A stretch of 64,000 nt of DNA from Brevundimonas subvibrioides (lineage in GTDB: Bacteria > Pseudomonadota > Alphaproteobacteria > Caulobacterales > Caulobacteraceae). Of the stretch, positions 29,071 through 38,376 are shown in pieces. The stretch spans positions 62,001-126,000 of the forward strand of contig NCEB01000002.1 in assembly GCA_002280475.1 (NCBI GenBank), read 5' to 3'. Below the pieces are notes generated by a model that ran no database searches, had not been told where the DNA came from, and saw only the letters and a program-made list of their open reading frames with translations. Numbering within the stretch: the first letter of the stretch is position 1; the number at the start of each line of letters is the position of its first letter. Made by a program: the position numbers and the translations under genes.

Positions 29071-29238
29071 ATGTCTCATCTACCTGATGACAGACCGACG
29101 GGGTCCTTGACTGGACTCACGCCGGAGGCGGCCAAGGAATTCCACGGCCTCTTCATGACCAGCTTCATCGCGTTCACGGTCATTGCGATCGTGGCCCATG
29201 TGCTGGTCTGGTACTGGCGTCCCTGGTTGGGGGCCTAG
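29071..29238 (+). CDS. pufB: Light-harvesting 1 beta subunit
   Basis: A 55-residue LH1 beta polypeptide. After the polar N-terminus MSHLPDDRPTGSLTGLTPEA comes KEFHGLFM, a single transmembrane helix and the bacteriochlorophyll-binding motif AHVLVWYWRPW. The histidine in VAHVL is the expected Mg ligand; RPWLGA is the usual end. AAGGAGGAG stands directly before the ATG, the strongest ribosome site in the cluster, as suits a highly expressed antenna protein. Confidence 0.97.
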   Translation: MSHLPDDRPTGSLTGLTPEAAKEFHGLFMTSFIAFTVIAIVAHVLVWYWRPWLGA

Positions 29239-29250
29239 GTCTCCACTTTA

Positions 29251-29291
29251 CTTTGTCGGCGGGCCATTTTGACCCGTCGTCGCCAACAAAG
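29251..29291 (+). other. Hairpin between pufB and pufA
   Basis: CTTTGT (29251-29256) pairs with ACAAAG (29286-29291), with an inner GGCG/CGCC pairing. Possibly a stability element of the puf mRNA. Confidence 0.45.
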
Positions 29292-29320
29292 CCGGTCACC
29301 GGCTATGGAGGACTACAGTC

Positions 29321-29485
29321 ATGTGGAGAATTTGGCTCCTATTCGATCCCCGGAGGGCGCTCGTGGCGCTCGCCGTCTTCCTGTTCACTCTGGCTCTGCT
29401 GATCCACTTCATCCTGCTCAGCTCGCCTCGGTACAACTGGATCGACGGTGCAGAACGCGCGGCGGCGGCTACGGCCACCCCCTGA
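29321..29485 (+). CDS. pufA: Light-harvesting 1 alpha subunit
   Basis: A 54-residue LH1 alpha polypeptide beginning [20 protein letters not shown]. It has the characteristic WxxxDPRR interface segment, a single transmembrane helix and the ligand histidine in [10 protein letters not shown], followed by RYNWIDG. GGAGG lies about nine bases before the ATG. It forms the antenna heterodimer with PufB, ringing the reaction centre. Confidence 0.96.
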   Translation: MWRIWLLFDPRRALVALAVFLFTLALLIHFILLSSPRYNWIDGAERAAAATATP

Positions 29486-29509
29486 CGGGAACCGCGAATG
29501 CGGCGCGCG

Positions 29510-29537
29510 GGCGGGACTGGAGCAATCCGATCCCGCC
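29510..29537 (+). other. Intercistronic hairpin between pufA and pufL
   Basis: GGCGGGA (29510-29516) pairs with TCCCGCC (29531-29537) around a 14-base loop. In Rhodobacter a stem-loop at this place protects the pufBA mRNA and sets the antenna to reaction-centre ratio; the same role is inferred here. Confidence 0.55.
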
Positions 29538-29600
29538 TGTCGCGACCCCGATATTTTGAGCCCAACCCGGCGTTGATCGGGACAGCGGGCGGAGACGGTC

Positions 29601-30425
29601 ATGGCCTTACTGAGTTTTGAGCGCAAATACCGCATCAGGGGTGGCACCCTGATCGGCGGCGACATGTTCGATTTCTGGGTGGGTCCGTTCTACGTCGGCT
29701 TCTTCGGCGTCACGACCGCCTTCTTTGCCGCGCTGGGGACAGCGTTGATCTTCTACGGGGCGTCGCTGGGCGACACCTGGAACCCGTGGCTGATCTCGAT
29801 CAATCCACCCGACATCGCCTACGGCCTGTCGCTCGCGCCGATGCGCGAAGGCGGCATCTGGCAGCTGGTCACCATCTGCGCCATCGGGGCCTTCTGTTCC
29901 TGGGCGCTGCGGGAGGTCGAGATCTGCCGCAAGCTGGGCATCGGCCTGCATGTGCCGATCGCCTTCGGCGTGGCCATCTTCGCCTATGTCAGCCTGGTCG
30001 TGATCCGGCCGTTCCTGCTGGGCGCCTGGGGACACGGCTTTCCCTACGGCATCTTCAGTCACCTGGATTGGGTGTCGAACGTCGGCTACCAGTATCTGAA
30101 CTTTCACTACAATCCCGCGCACATGATCGCCGTGACCTTCTTCTTCACGACGACGATGGCGCTGGCGCTCCATGGCTCTCTGGTGCTGGCCGCGGCCAAC
30201 CCGGGACCCGGCAAGGAAGTGCGCCAGCCCGAGCACGAGGACACCTTCTTCCGCGACTTCATCGGCTATTCGGTCGGCACCCTGGGCATTCACCGGGTCG
30301 GACTGTTCCTGGCGCTTCAGGCCGGGATCTGGAGCGCGATCTGCATCGTCATCAGCGGTCCCTTCTGGGACAAGGGCTGGCCCGAATGGTGGGACGGCTG
30401 GCGCAACCTGCCGATCTGGCAATAG
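29601..30425 (+). CDS. pufL: Photosynthetic reaction centre L subunit
   Basis: PufL is one of the two membrane subunits that hold the pigments of the type II reaction centre. In the 274-residue sequence the accessory bacteriochlorophyll ligand is H154 (FSHLDW), the special-pair ligand H174 (NPAHM), the iron ligands H191 and H231, and the QB pocket residues E213, D214 and S224 are in [14 protein letters not shown]; numbering is one above Rhodobacter sphaeroides. Five transmembrane helices are present. No key residue is missing, so the subunit should be functional. Confidence 0.98.
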   Translation: MALLSFERKYRIRGGTLIGGDMFDFWVGPFYVGFFGVTTAFFAALGTALIFYGASLGDTWNPWLISINPPDIAYGLSLAPMREGGIWQLVTICAIGAFCSWALREVEICRKLGIGLHVPIAFGVAIFAYVSLVVIRPFLLGAWGHGFPYGIFSHLDWVSNVGYQYLNFHYNPAHMIAVTFFFTTTMALALHGSLVLAAANPGPGKEVRQPEHEDTFFRDFIGYSVGTLGIHRVGLFLALQAGIWSAICIVISGPFWDKGWPEWWDGWRNLPIWQ

Positions 30426-30440
30426 GGGAGGGCGAGAACA

Positions 30441-31361
30441 ATGAACGCCTATCAGAATATCTTCACCCAGGTTCAGGTCCGCGGGCATGCCGAAATGGGC
30501 GCCCCCACCACCGAGCGAGACGACGAGCGCGTCGGCAAGCCCTTCTTCGTCCACTGGATCGGCGCCATCGGCAACGCCCAGATCGGCCCGATGCATCTGG
30601 GCTGGACCGGGGTCGTGTCTCTCCTGACCGGCTTCCTGGCCTTCGAGATCATCGGCCTGAACATGCTGGCCCAGGTGAACTGGAACCCGTTCGAGTTCAT
30701 TCGCCAGCTGCTGTGGCTGGGGCTGTATCCGCCGCCGCCGGAGCAGGGGCTGAACATCCTGCCGCCGCTGAACCAGGGCGGATGGTGGCTGATCGCCGGC
30801 TTCTTCCTGACGGTGTCGCTGATCAGCTGGTGCATCCGCAGCTACCAGCGGGCCAAGGCGCTGGGTCTCGGCACCCACACCACCTGGGCCTTCGCCTCGG
30901 CGATCTGGCTGTATCTCGTGCTGGGCTTCATCCGCCCGATCATGATGGGCAGCTGGTCCGAAGCCGTGCCGTTCGGAATCTTTCCGCACCTGGACTGGAC
31001 CGGAGCCTTCTCGATCACCTACGGCAACCTGTTCTACAACCCGTTCCACGCCCTCTCGATCGTGTTCCTCTATGGCTCGACCCTGCTGTTCGCCATGCAC
31101 GGCGCGACCATTCTGGCCACGAGCCGCTATGGCGCGGAGCGCGAGGTCGAGCAGATCACCGACCGCGGAACGGCCGCCGAGCGCGGGGCCCTGTTCTGGC
31201 GCTGGACCATGGGCTTCAACGCCACGATGGAGTCCATCCATCGCTGGGCCTGGTGGTTCGCCGTGCTGACGACGCTCACCGGCGGCATCGGCATCCTGTT
31301 GACCGGCACGGTGGTCGACAACTGGTTCGACTGGGCCATCGCCCACGACTACGCCCGCTGA
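30441..31361 (+). CDS. pufM: Photosynthetic reaction centre M subunit
   Basis: PufM partners PufL. In 306 residues the special-pair ligand is H203 (NPFHALS), the accessory chlorophyll ligand H183 (FPHLDW), iron ligands H220, E235 and H267, Y211 is the conserved tyrosine near the primary acceptor, and W255 packs the QA site (numbering one above R. sphaeroides). It lies 15 bp after pufL. The protein ends at AIAHDYAR and is followed by a terminator, so neither pufC nor pufX is in this operon. Confidence 0.98.
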   Translation: MNAYQNIFTQVQVRGHAEMGAPTTERDDERVGKPFFVHWIGAIGNAQIGPMHLGWTGVVSLLTGFLAFEIIGLNMLAQVNWNPFEFIRQLLWLGLYPPPPEQGLNILPPLNQGGWWLIAGFFLTVSLISWCIRSYQRAKALGLGTHTTWAFASAIWLYLVLGFIRPIMMGSWSEAVPFGIFPHLDWTGAFSITYGNLFYNPFHALSIVFLYGSTLLFAMHGATILATSRYGAEREVEQITDRGTAAERGALFWRWTMGFNATMESIHRWAWWFAVLTTLTGGIGILLTGTVVDNWFDWAIAHDYAR

Positions 31362-31387
31362 GTTCAGTCTTGAGAGACGGCTCGACG

Positions 31388-31418
31388 ATCGACCCCGCGC
31401 CTCGTGCGCGGGGTCGAT
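31388..31418 (+). terminator. Terminator of the bchC-puf unit
   Basis: A perfect 13-bp stem ATCGACCCCGCGC / GCGCGGGGTCGAT with a 5-base loop, 26 bp after the pufM stop, followed by TTGCGTTT. It marks the right border of the photosynthesis cluster. Confidence 0.92.
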
Positions 31419-31465
31419 TGCGTTTCGGGTGTCGCCCTGGTCGGGGGATAGTTCACGCAAACGAA

Positions 31466-31498
31466 ATCGCCGCCGCCGGATAATCCGACGGCGGCGAT
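31466..31498 (-). terminator. Hairpin downstream of the rhlE-like gene
   Basis: A 14-bp stem with one mismatch (ATCGCCGCCGCCGG / CCGACGGCGGCGAT) 34 bp beyond the helicase stop; on the minus strand it is followed by TTTCGTTT. Confidence 0.75.
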
Positions 31499-31532
31499 CT
31501 GATGGCCATCTCGTGAAAGACGAAACGGGTCG

Positions 31533-33044
31533 TCAGGCCCGGGCGACGTAGCCTTTGCCGCCGTTGGACGGACGACGGCGACGCGGACGGCGCTTGATCT
31601 CGCCCTCCTTGGCTGGGCCCGTGGCGGCTGCCTCGACCGGCCGCGAGCGGGCGCGGTCGCCGGCGAGGGGATCGAACGGCACGACGTTGGAGATCGGACG
31701 ATCGCCGCCGTCGCCCCGGCCGGAGCCCTGACCCTGGCCGCCGCGTCCACCGCGCACGCGGTGCGGTTGACCGCCGTGGCTGGGCTTGACGCCGTCGCGG
31801 CGCGGGTTGCGGGGACCGCGCTGCTGGCGTTCACCCCGGTCGTCGTCGGGCATCGAGGCCTTCTTGCCGACGCCGGCCGCCATGATCGAGGCGTCGAGGC
31901 GACCCAGGACCGGGTCGTTGCGGCGGTCGCTGGCGGGGATCTTCTGGCGCGTGACCTTCTCGATGTCGCGCAGCAGCTTCATCTCGTCGCCGGCGACGAA
32001 GCTGACGGCCGAGCCGTCCTTGCCCGCCCGCGCGGTCCGGCCGATGCGGTGGACATAGGCCTCGGGCACGAAGGGCAGTTCGAAGTTCACGACGTGGGAG
32101 ACGCCGTCCACGTCGATGCCGCGCGCGGCGATGTCGGTGGCGACCAGCACGCGCAGCTTGCCGGCCTTGAAGGCGGCGAGGGTGCGTTCACGCTGGGGCT
32201 GGGACTTGTTGCCGTGGATCGCGCCGGCCTGAACGCCGCCGGCCTCCAGATAGGCCGCGACCTTGTCGGCGCCGTGCTTGGTCTTGGTGAAGACCAGGCA
32301 GCGCGTGTAGTTCGGGTCCGAGAACATCTCGGTCAGCAGGGCGCGCTTGCGGCCCTGTTCGACATAGACGACCGACTGGTTGATGCGCTCGACCGTGGTC
32401 GATTGCGGCGTGACCTGGACCTTGACGGGATCCTTCAGCAGTTCGCCCGCCAGCTTGCCGATCTCGGTCGGCATGGTGGCCGAGAAGAACAGGTTCTGGC
32501 GTTTGGCCGGGATGCGGCTGACGATCTGGCGGATCGGTTTGACGAAGCCGAGGTCCAGCATCTGGTCGGCCTCGTCCAGGACGAAGATCTCGGTCGAGGA
32601 CAGGTCCAGCGTCTTCTGCTGCATGTGGTCCAGCAGGCGGCCGGGGGTGGCGACCAGGACGTCGAGGCCGCCCTGGAGCGCGCGCTCCTGCGGGCCGTAT
32701 TTCACGCCGCCGAACACGACCGCGACCTTGAAGCCGAGGTGTTTGCCATAGGCCTTGAAGCTGTCGGCGATCTGGCTGGCCAGTTCGCGCGTCGGCGACA
32801 GGACCAGGCAGCGGGTGGTGCGCGGCAGGGGGGCGACGCGGTTCTCGGCCAGACGATGCAGGATCGGCAGGGCGAAGGCCGCCGTCTTGCCGGTGCCGGT
32901 CTGGGCGATGCCCAGCAGATCCTTGCCGGTCATGACCGAGGGGATGGCCTGGGCCTGGATCGGGGTGGGGATGGTGTAGCCCTCGGTGGTGAGGGCCTGG
33001 AGAAGGGCCTTGTTCAGGCCGAAGGATTCGAAGGTGGTGCTCAT
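31533..33044 (-). CDS. rhlE: DEAD-box RNA helicase, RhlE type
   Basis: An ATP-dependent RNA helicase. The Q motif (FGLNKALLQALTTEGYTIPT), motif I AQTGTGKTAA, motif II VLDEADQM (DEAD), motif III SATMP and motif VI HRIGRTARAGK are all present within the first 370 residues. The rest is a basic, Gly/Arg-rich disordered tail (RGERQQRGPRNPRRDG, VRGGRGGQGQGSGRGD) typical of RhlE proteins that bind structured RNA. The ATG at 33044 starting MSTTFESFGLNK is preferred over an in-frame ATG at 33065. The gene is convergent to pufM. Confidence 0.92.
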   Translation of the reverse strand: MSTTFESFGLNKALLQALTTEGYTIPTPIQAQAIPSVMTGKDLLGIAQTGTGKTAAFALPILHRLAENRVAPLPRTTRCLVLSPTRELASQIADSFKAYGKHLGFKVAVVFGGVKYGPQERALQGGLDVLVATPGRLLDHMQQKTLDLSSTEIFVLDEADQMLDLGFVKPIRQIVSRIPAKRQNLFFSATMPTEIGKLAGELLKDPVKVQVTPQSTTVERINQSVVYVEQGRKRALLTEMFSDPNYTRCLVFTKTKHGADKVAAYLEAGGVQAGAIHGNKSQPQRERTLAAFKAGKLRVLVATDIAARGIDVDGVSHVVNFELPFVPEAYVHRIGRTARAGKDGSAVSFVAGDEMKLLRDIEKVTRQKIPASDRRNDPVLGRLDASIMAAGVGKKASMPDDDRGERQQRGPRNPRRDGVKPSHGGQPHRVRGGRGGQGQGSGRGDGGDRPISNVVPFDPLAGDRARSRPVEAAATGPAKEGEIKRRPRRRRPSNGGKGYVARA

Positions 33045-33371
33045 GGGAGCGGATGTCTTTCGCATGCGGCGACGCGCATCGGCCGGGCTGAGACGCCAAA
33101 GGACCGCGCGCCGCCAATCCCGACGGATCGCCAGAGTGGCGGTCGCGGGCTTGATCGGGCGCCGCCCCGCGTGTCCGGGCAGCGAATGAATCTTGAGGGC
33201 CGGCCGCTGCTACAGTCAGGTCTTCGCTTGGGAGGAAGACCCACACGCGCTGGAGCGCACCGGGGGTCGCAACGGTGCGACGGAGGTCACATGGGCTTCG
33301 AATACGGTGAAGTCAAGGCGAGGGAGACGGACGTGGCGAGTTGCTGTAGTCTTGGCCAGAGAGCAGAGACT
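33045..33371. other. Gap between rhlE and toxin pair with a possibly structured leader
   Basis: 33045-33190 shows nothing beyond rhlE leader sequence. From 33193 there is TTGAGGG, then after nine bases GCTACAGT, resembling the Caulobacter housekeeping promoter consensus. Downstream are three successive hairpins: GGTCTTC/GAAGACC (33219-33241), CGCACCG/CGGTGCG (33256-33279) and GGCTTC/GAAGTC (33294-33314). This could be a structured leader of the toxin operon or a small RNA. I recognise no known RNA family. Confidence 0.4.
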
Positions 33372-33575
33372 ATGAACGACATCGTCCGAGACACCCTGAT
33401 CGCAAAGATCGCCCAACTGCCCGACGAGCGTGTGGCCGAGATCATGACTTTCGTGGATTTCGTCCGCGCTCAGGAAGAGCACCGCGCTCTCGTCCGCGAC
33501 TGCCTGCGAGCGAGCGAACCCGCTTTCGCCAAGGTGTGGGATAACGAAGAAGACGACATCTACAATGATCTCTGA
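33372..33575 (+). CDS. Antitoxin-like protein paired with PemK
   Basis: A 67-residue protein beginning MNDIVRDTLIAKIAQLPDER. It is helical, has LPDERVAEIMTFVDFVRAQE like short antitoxins of the DUF2281/VapB-like kind, and ends in an acidic tail (DNEEDDIYNDL) suited to covering a basic toxin surface. It overlaps the toxin gene by 11 bp. No DNA-binding domain is evident, so autoregulation is unclear. The identification rests mainly on gene pairing. Confidence 0.72.
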   Translation: MNDIVRDTLIAKIAQLPDERVAEIMTFVDFVRAQEEHRALVRDCLRASEPAFAKVWDNEEDDIYNDL

Positions 33576-33915
33576 GTTCGGCGACGTCGTCGTCGTCGAC
33601 TTTCCCTTCACCGACCAGTCGGCCGCCAAGCGTCGCCCGGCCGTGGTGATCAGTGCCGCAAACTACAACCGTCAGCGTCCGGACGTCATTCTCCTGGCGA
33701 TCACCAGCAAGATCGACCGAGCATTGATGGAAGGCGACGTGCTGATATCGGATTGGCGGACTGCCGGGCTCCTGAAGCCTTCCGCCTTCAAGCTCGTGAT
33801 TGGCACCTTCAGCAAGGCTTCGATCACGGGAAGACTGGGACACCTGGGCGACGCGGACCGGACCGTCTTGAATCAGACGGTCTTCCAGTTGCTCGGCAAT
33901 ATTTCGCAAGCATAA
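33565..33915 (+). CDS. PemK/MazF-family mRNA endonuclease toxin
   Basis: A 116-residue toxin of the PemK/MazF fold, which cleaves RNA. The family signature GDVVVVDFPFTDQSAAKRRP followed by AVVIS is at residues 6-30, and the segment DVILLAITSKI matches the second strand region. The protein has its usual full length and no frameshift. It overlaps the upstream antitoxin-like gene, the standard toxin-antitoxin arrangement, and ends 13 bp from a convergent esterase gene. Confidence 0.88.
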   Translation: MISEFGDVVVVDFPFTDQSAAKRRPAVVISAANYNRQRPDVILLAITSKIDRALMEGDVLISDWRTAGLLKPSAFKLVIGTFSKASITGRLGHLGDADRTVLNQTVFQLLGNISQA

Positions 33916-33928
33916 GACCCTCCGCAGA

Positions 33929-35491
33929 TCACGTCCCTGGCTGGACATAGGGAATGCGGGCGAACAGGCGGCGTTCGTCGCCGCGCGGATCGTCCTCCAT
34001 CCGGGGTGGGACGTCCATGATCATCGTCTGGCGGCGGGTCAGATCATAGGGGGCCCAGGTCGGCAGTCCGGCATGGTTGGGATCGCCGGTGCGGGCGAAG
34101 GCGACGAAGGCCCCCGACAGGATGTCGGCCATCGTCTGGGCCTGCGGACCCTGGGCGCGGCTGCCGGGGGCGCCGACGGTATCGAGCGCCAGGGGAATGT
34201 CGTCGGTGTGCATCGCGCCGCGTTGGCCACCGTCGATCGGGCTGGTCCAGTTCAGCTGATAGACCCAGGCCGGGCTGCCGGACGCCGCCCGGGCCTCGGC
34301 CTCTATGACGGCCCCGCGCCAGGAGCGGGCGGCGGTGGTGGCGGCGAAGAAGACCTCTGACGGCGACCAGTCGGGATGCATCGCTCGGTAGGCGGCGACG
34401 ACCCCTTCAGGCGCGACGTCGATGCGCATGTTGGCCATCGTCATGCGGCCGGGCAGATCGTCCCAGGCGAGGCTGAAGTTCGCCGGATCGGCGCCGAGGA
34501 AGGCGCGGGTCTCGTCGCGGGTGTTGCCGATGATCATAGGGATTTGCGCCGACTGGGCGGGAGCGTCCGGATAGAAGGGGTGGCGCGTCAGGGTGCGGTC
34601 GTCCAGCACGGGGGCGAACGACAGGGAGCCGTAGCCGAGGACGGGATCGGTGGTCTCGGTGGCGCGCAGCAGCCGGTCGACGGGCAGGGTGGCGACCTCG
34701 GCCGCGCGCTCGGGCGGCAGGTCCAGCGCCTCGAGCCAGGCCAGGGCCCGGCGGGTCGCGTTCATGGGGCCCGAAGCGGTGACCTGCTGGCCGCTCATGG
34801 TCGCGACGCGGTGGAACAGTCCGGCGGCGGCGGGCGTGGCCATCAGGGTCGCGATCTTGGCCCCACCGCCCGACTGGCCGAAGACCAAGATGCGTCCGGG
34901 ATCGCCGCCGAAGGCCGCGATGTTGTCGCGGACCCACCGAAGGGCAAGGATCAGGTCCAGTTGGCCCGCATTGCCGCTGTCGGCGAAGGCAGGGCCCGCC
35001 AGCCGCGCCAGATAGGCATATCCGAACACGTTCAGCCGGTGGTTCAGAGTGACGACCACCACGTCGTTTCGGCCGGCCAACCGCGCGCCGTCGTAGAGCG
35101 GACTGGAGCCCGAGCCGGTCGAATAGCCGCCGCCGTGGATGTAGACCATCACCGGCCGCCGGCCGTCGTCGAGCGCGGGCGTCCAGACGTTCAGGAACAG
35201 GCAGTCCTCGTCCTGGTTCGGCTCGGCGCCGCCCTGGGGGCTGGCGGAGCCATAGTCGAAGGCGTCGGCGGTCTGGGTCCAGGGGCGGGGAGGGCGCGGG
35301 GGCTGGAACCGGCCGATCCCGGTATCGGCACCGTAGCGAACGCCCTTGAACACAGTGACCAGCCCGTCGCGGTAGCCGCGGACCGGGCCATGGCCGGTCG
35401 AAGCGACGGGGTGATCGGCCCCGCCCTGCGCCCATCCCGCGAGCATAGGCAGCAGCAGGCCCGCCATCACTGTCCGACGTTGAGCATGCAT
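33929..35491 (-). CDS. Type B carboxylesterase, exported
   Basis: A 520-residue esterase of the carboxylesterase/lipase family. The N-terminus MHAQRRTVMAGLLLPMLAGW looks like a signal peptide. Family motifs are EDCLFLNVWTP, IHGGGYSTGS (oxyanion hole) and the nucleophile elbow GQSGGG with S207; the catalytic histidine is probably in GAMHTDDIPL. The ATG at 35491 has GGAGGG in front; an open frame further upstream passes through a palindromic repeat and is not used. The substrate is unknown. Confidence 0.9.
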   Translation of the reverse strand: MHAQRRTVMAGLLLPMLAGWAQGGADHPVASTGHGPVRGYRDGLVTVFKGVRYGADTGIGRFQPPRPPRPWTQTADAFDYGSASPQGGAEPNQDEDCLFLNVWTPALDDGRRPVMVYIHGGGYSTGSGSSPLYDGARLAGRNDVVVVTLNHRLNVFGYAYLARLAGPAFADSGNAGQLDLILALRWVRDNIAAFGGDPGRILVFGQSGGGAKIATLMATPAAAGLFHRVATMSGQQVTASGPMNATRRALAWLEALDLPPERAAEVATLPVDRLLRATETTDPVLGYGSLSFAPVLDDRTLTRHPFYPDAPAQSAQIPMIIGNTRDETRAFLGADPANFSLAWDDLPGRMTMANMRIDVAPEGVVAAYRAMHPDWSPSEVFFAATTAARSWRGAVIEAEARAASGSPAWVYQLNWTSPIDGGQRGAMHTDDIPLALDTVGAPGSRAQGPQAQTMADILSGAFVAFARTGDPNHAGLPTWAPYDLTRRQTMIMDVPPRMEDDPRGDERRLFARIPYVQPGT

Positions 35492-35501
35492 CACACCCTC
35501 C

Positions 35502-35619
35502 GTGCACCCCGGCGAAGGCCGGGTTCCAGATCCAGACGCGATGCCGGAAGCGGCCCTCAGGCCAGGGAGCATTCCGGCGTCTGCGACCGCGCTGGACCCC
35601 GGCCGTCGCCGGGGTGCAC
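35502..35619. repeat. Palindromic repeat element upstream of the esterase gene
   Basis: Imperfect 28-bp inverted arms: GTGCACCCCGGCGAAGGCCG... at 35502-35529 and CTGGACCCCGGCCGTCGCCG... at 35592-35619. The arms fold individually as CCCCGGCGAAGGCCGGG-type hairpins. It lies in the 273-bp divergent gap between the esterase and malate synthase genes. Confidence 0.75.
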
Positions 35620-35764
35620 GGTGAGTGAAGGGTAGGCCGGGTGGCTGGCTATGTCACCGGTGTCAGGTGGATGGTGGCTTGCGGACGCATCCGCCGACCG
35701 CTCTAGTGCGATCACGCATTGTTACGAGCCGCCTCCCAAGCCCGGCTCCCGCCGGAGATGTCCC

Positions 35765-37870
35765 ATGGCCCACACCGACCGCGCCGGCCTTCTGGTCGCA
35801 GACGAACTGGCGGCCTTCGTCGAGACGGAGGTCCTGCCGGGGCTCGGCATCACGCCGGAAGGCTTCTGGGCGGGCGTGGCGGACATCTTCGCTCGGTTCA
35901 CCCCCGACAACCGCGCGCTGCTGGCGACGCGGGATGACCTCCAGTCGCGCATCGACGCCTGGCATGCGGAGCGCAAGGGCCAGCCGCACGACGCCGGGGC
36001 GACCGACGCCTTCCTGCGCGAGATCGGCTATCTGGTGCCCGAGCCCGCGCCCTTTCAGATCGGCACGGAGCGGGTGGACGACGAACTGGCGCGACTGGCC
36101 GGACCGCAGCTGGTGGTCCCGATCCTGAACGCGCGGTTCCTGTTGAACGCCGCCAACGCGCGGTGGGGAAGCCTGTACGACGCCCTCTATGGGACCGACG
36201 CCCTCGGCGATCTGCCGGCTGCGGGCCGTTACGATGTCGAACGGGGCGCGCGGGTCGTGGCGCGGGCCAAGGCCTTCCTTGACGAGGCGGTGCCGCTGGA
36301 GACTGTGTCCTGGGCCGATGTGGACGAAAGCTTCTCCCACGCCATCGCCCTGAAGCATCAGGACCAGTTCGTCGGGCGCACCGAGAAGGGCGTCCTTTAT
36401 CGCCACAACGGCCTGCACATCGAGGTGGTGTTCGACCGGGACCATCCGGTGGGCGCGACCGACCCGGCGGGCATCGCCGATGTGATCCTGGAATCGGCCC
36501 TGTCGACGATCTGCGATCTGGAGGACTCGGTCGCGGCGGTCGATGCGGCCGACAAGACCGCCGCCTATCGCAACTGGCTGGGCCTGATGAAGGGCGATCT
36601 GTCGGCCAGCGTCCAGAAGGGCGGTCGGACGCTGGAGCGGGTGCTTGAGGCGGATCGGGTCTACACCACCGACGACGGCTCGACCGGGACGCTGAAGGGG
36701 CGGTCGTTGTTGTTCGTCAGAAACGTCGGCCACCTGATGACCAATCCGGCTATCCGCCTGCCGGACGGCTCGGAGGCGTTCGAGGGGATGCTCGACGCCA
36801 TCCTGACATCGCTGATCGGCCTGTATGACCTGGGAGGCCTCGGCCGGTTCCGGAACTCCACGGCGGGGTCGATCTACATCGTCAAGCCGAAGATGCATGG
36901 ACCGGACGAAGCGGCCTTCACCGACCGGCTGTTCGACGCCGTCGAGGACCTGCTGGGACTGGAGCGGCACACCATCAAGGTCGGGGTGATGGACGAGGAA
37001 CGACGCACCTCGGCCAACCTCGCGGCCTGCATCCACGCGGTCAGGGACCGGATCGTCTTCATCAACACCGGCTTTCTGGATCGCACGGGCGACGAAATCC
37101 ATACGGCCATGCAGGCGGGGCCGGTGGTCAGGAAGGCCGACATCAAGAGTTCGAAGTGGATCGCGGCCTATGAGGCGCGCAACGTCGCGATCGGCCTGGC
37201 GTGCGGCCTGTCGGGGCGGGCCCAGATCGGCAAGGGCATGTGGGCGGCACCGGATCGCATGGCCGACATGCTGGAGCAGAAGATCGGCCATCCGAAGACC
37301 GGGGCCAACACCGCGTGGACGCCCAGCCCGACGGCCGCGACGCTTCACGCCATGCACTATCACGCTGTCGATGTTTTCGCCGTGCAGAAGGAGGTGGCGC
37401 AGCGACCGACGCCGGGGTTGGAGGATCTGCTCACCCCGCCCCTGGCTCAGGGTGCCGACTGGTCCGAGCAGGTGGTGTCCGACGAGCTCGACAACAACGC
37501 CCAGGGCATCCTCGGCTACGTTGTGCGCTGGATCGACCAGGGTGTCGGGTGCTCCAAGGTGCCCGATATCCACGACATCGGCCTGATGGAAGATCGGGCG
37601 ACGCTGCGGATCAGTTCGCAGCACATCGCCAACTGGCTGTTGCACGGGGTCTGCACCGACGCGCAGGTCGAGGCGGCCTTGCTTCGGATGGCCGCCAAGG
37701 TCGATGCCCAGAACGCGGGCGACCCGCTGTATCGTCCAATGGCGTCAGAGCCGGAGGCCAGCCTGGCCTATCAGGCGGCGCGGGCGCTTGTGTTCGAGGG
37801 CGTGGCCCAGCCGAATGGCTACACCGAGCCCCTGCTGCATGCGTTCCGTTTGAAGCTGAAGGGCGGCTGA
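35765..37870 (+). CDS. glcB: Malate synthase G
   Basis: Condenses glyoxylate with acetyl-CoA to malate in the glyoxylate shunt. The 701-residue protein has the isoform G length and landmarks: [36 protein letters not shown] with metal-binding acid residues, [37 protein letters not shown] and [23 protein letters not shown] precedes the ATG at 35765. The neighbours give no operon context, and no isocitrate lyase gene is nearby. Confidence 0.96.
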   Translation: MAHTDRAGLLVADELAAFVETEVLPGLGITPEGFWAGVADIFARFTPDNRALLATRDDLQSRIDAWHAERKGQPHDAGATDAFLREIGYLVPEPAPFQIGTERVDDELARLAGPQLVVPILNARFLLNAANARWGSLYDALYGTDALGDLPAAGRYDVERGARVVARAKAFLDEAVPLETVSWADVDESFSHAIALKHQDQFVGRTEKGVLYRHNGLHIEVVFDRDHPVGATDPAGIADVILESALSTICDLEDSVAAVDAADKTAAYRNWLGLMKGDLSASVQKGGRTLERVLEADRVYTTDDGSTGTLKGRSLLFVRNVGHLMTNPAIRLPDGSEAFEGMLDAILTSLIGLYDLGGLGRFRNSTAGSIYIVKPKMHGPDEAAFTDRLFDAVEDLLGLERHTIKVGVMDEERRTSANLAACIHAVRDRIVFINTGFLDRTGDEIHTAMQAGPVVRKADIKSSKWIAAYEARNVAIGLACGLSGRAQIGKGMWAAPDRMADMLEQKIGHPKTGANTAWTPSPTAATLHAMHYHAVDVFAVQKEVAQRPTPGLEDLLTPPLAQGADWSEQVVSDELDNNAQGILGYVVRWIDQGVGCSKVPDIHDIGLMEDRATLRISSQHIANWLLHGVCTDAQVEAALLRMAAKVDAQNAGDPLYRPMASEPEASLAYQAARALVFEGVAQPNGYTEPLLHAFRLKLKGG

Positions 37871-37910
37871 TCGGCCTTGCGGTGGCCATCCTGCGGGGCG
37901 AGGGTGGGCC

Positions 37911-38309
37911 ATGAGGAGCCGACGACATGACCCCGTCTTCCGAGCCGCCGCCGTTCTCGCGACCCTGCTGATGACTGCCTGCGCCCCCCCGCCGGCGTCG
38001 TCAGAGCCTCAAGAGCCGGTGCTGGCGGTGGATCAGGTCGCCGGATACTGGGCGCTGACCGAGGTCGGCGGCGGGGCGCAATGCGAACTGGCGCTGGCCA
38101 ACCTGATCGTCGAGGGCGTCCGTCCAGCACGGACGGAAAACTGCGGTCTGCCGATCGTCGCCAAGGCCAGATCCTGGCGGGCGACCGAGGGCGGATTCCA
38201 GCTGCTGGGGGCCGACGATGGGGTCGTCATGGCTTTCCGGCGGACGGACGAAGATGCGTTCGAAGAGGTGGCTGGACGCTACCGACTGACCCGCGCGCCG
38301 CTATCCTGA
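37911..38309 (+). CDS. AprI/Inh-like lipoprotein (protease inhibitor fold)
   Basis: A 132-residue predicted lipoprotein with lipobox LMTAC near residue 24. The mature part AGYWALTEVGGGAQCELALA ... ENCGLPIV ... GGFQLLGADDGVVMAFRR fits the small beta-barrel of AprI/Inh metalloprotease inhibitors, with the usual cysteine pair. It starts 40 bp after glcB. The usual partner, a serralysin protease, is not in the window, so the role is open; envelope location is likely. Confidence 0.72.
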   Translation: MRSRRHDPVFRAAAVLATLLMTACAPPPASSEPQEPVLAVDQVAGYWALTEVGGGAQCELALANLIVEGVRPARTENCGLPIVAKARSWRATEGGFQLLGADDGVVMAFRRTDEDAFEEVAGRYRLTRAPLS

Positions 38310-38376
38310 CGTAATCGTAACTTGCGGCGTGCCGATCGCCGTGACAAGTTTCCTTGACCAAAAAAAGGGCTGTCGC

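Noticed and set aside
28953..29087. 44-codon frame overlapping the bchZ stop, considered as pufQ
   Set aside because: No transmembrane segment or PufQ feature, and it runs into pufB in another frame.
31761..33575. 604-codon plus-strand frame antisense to rhlE
   Set aside because: Only its last 67 codons (the antitoxin-like gene) have their own start and sense; the rest mirrors rhlE.
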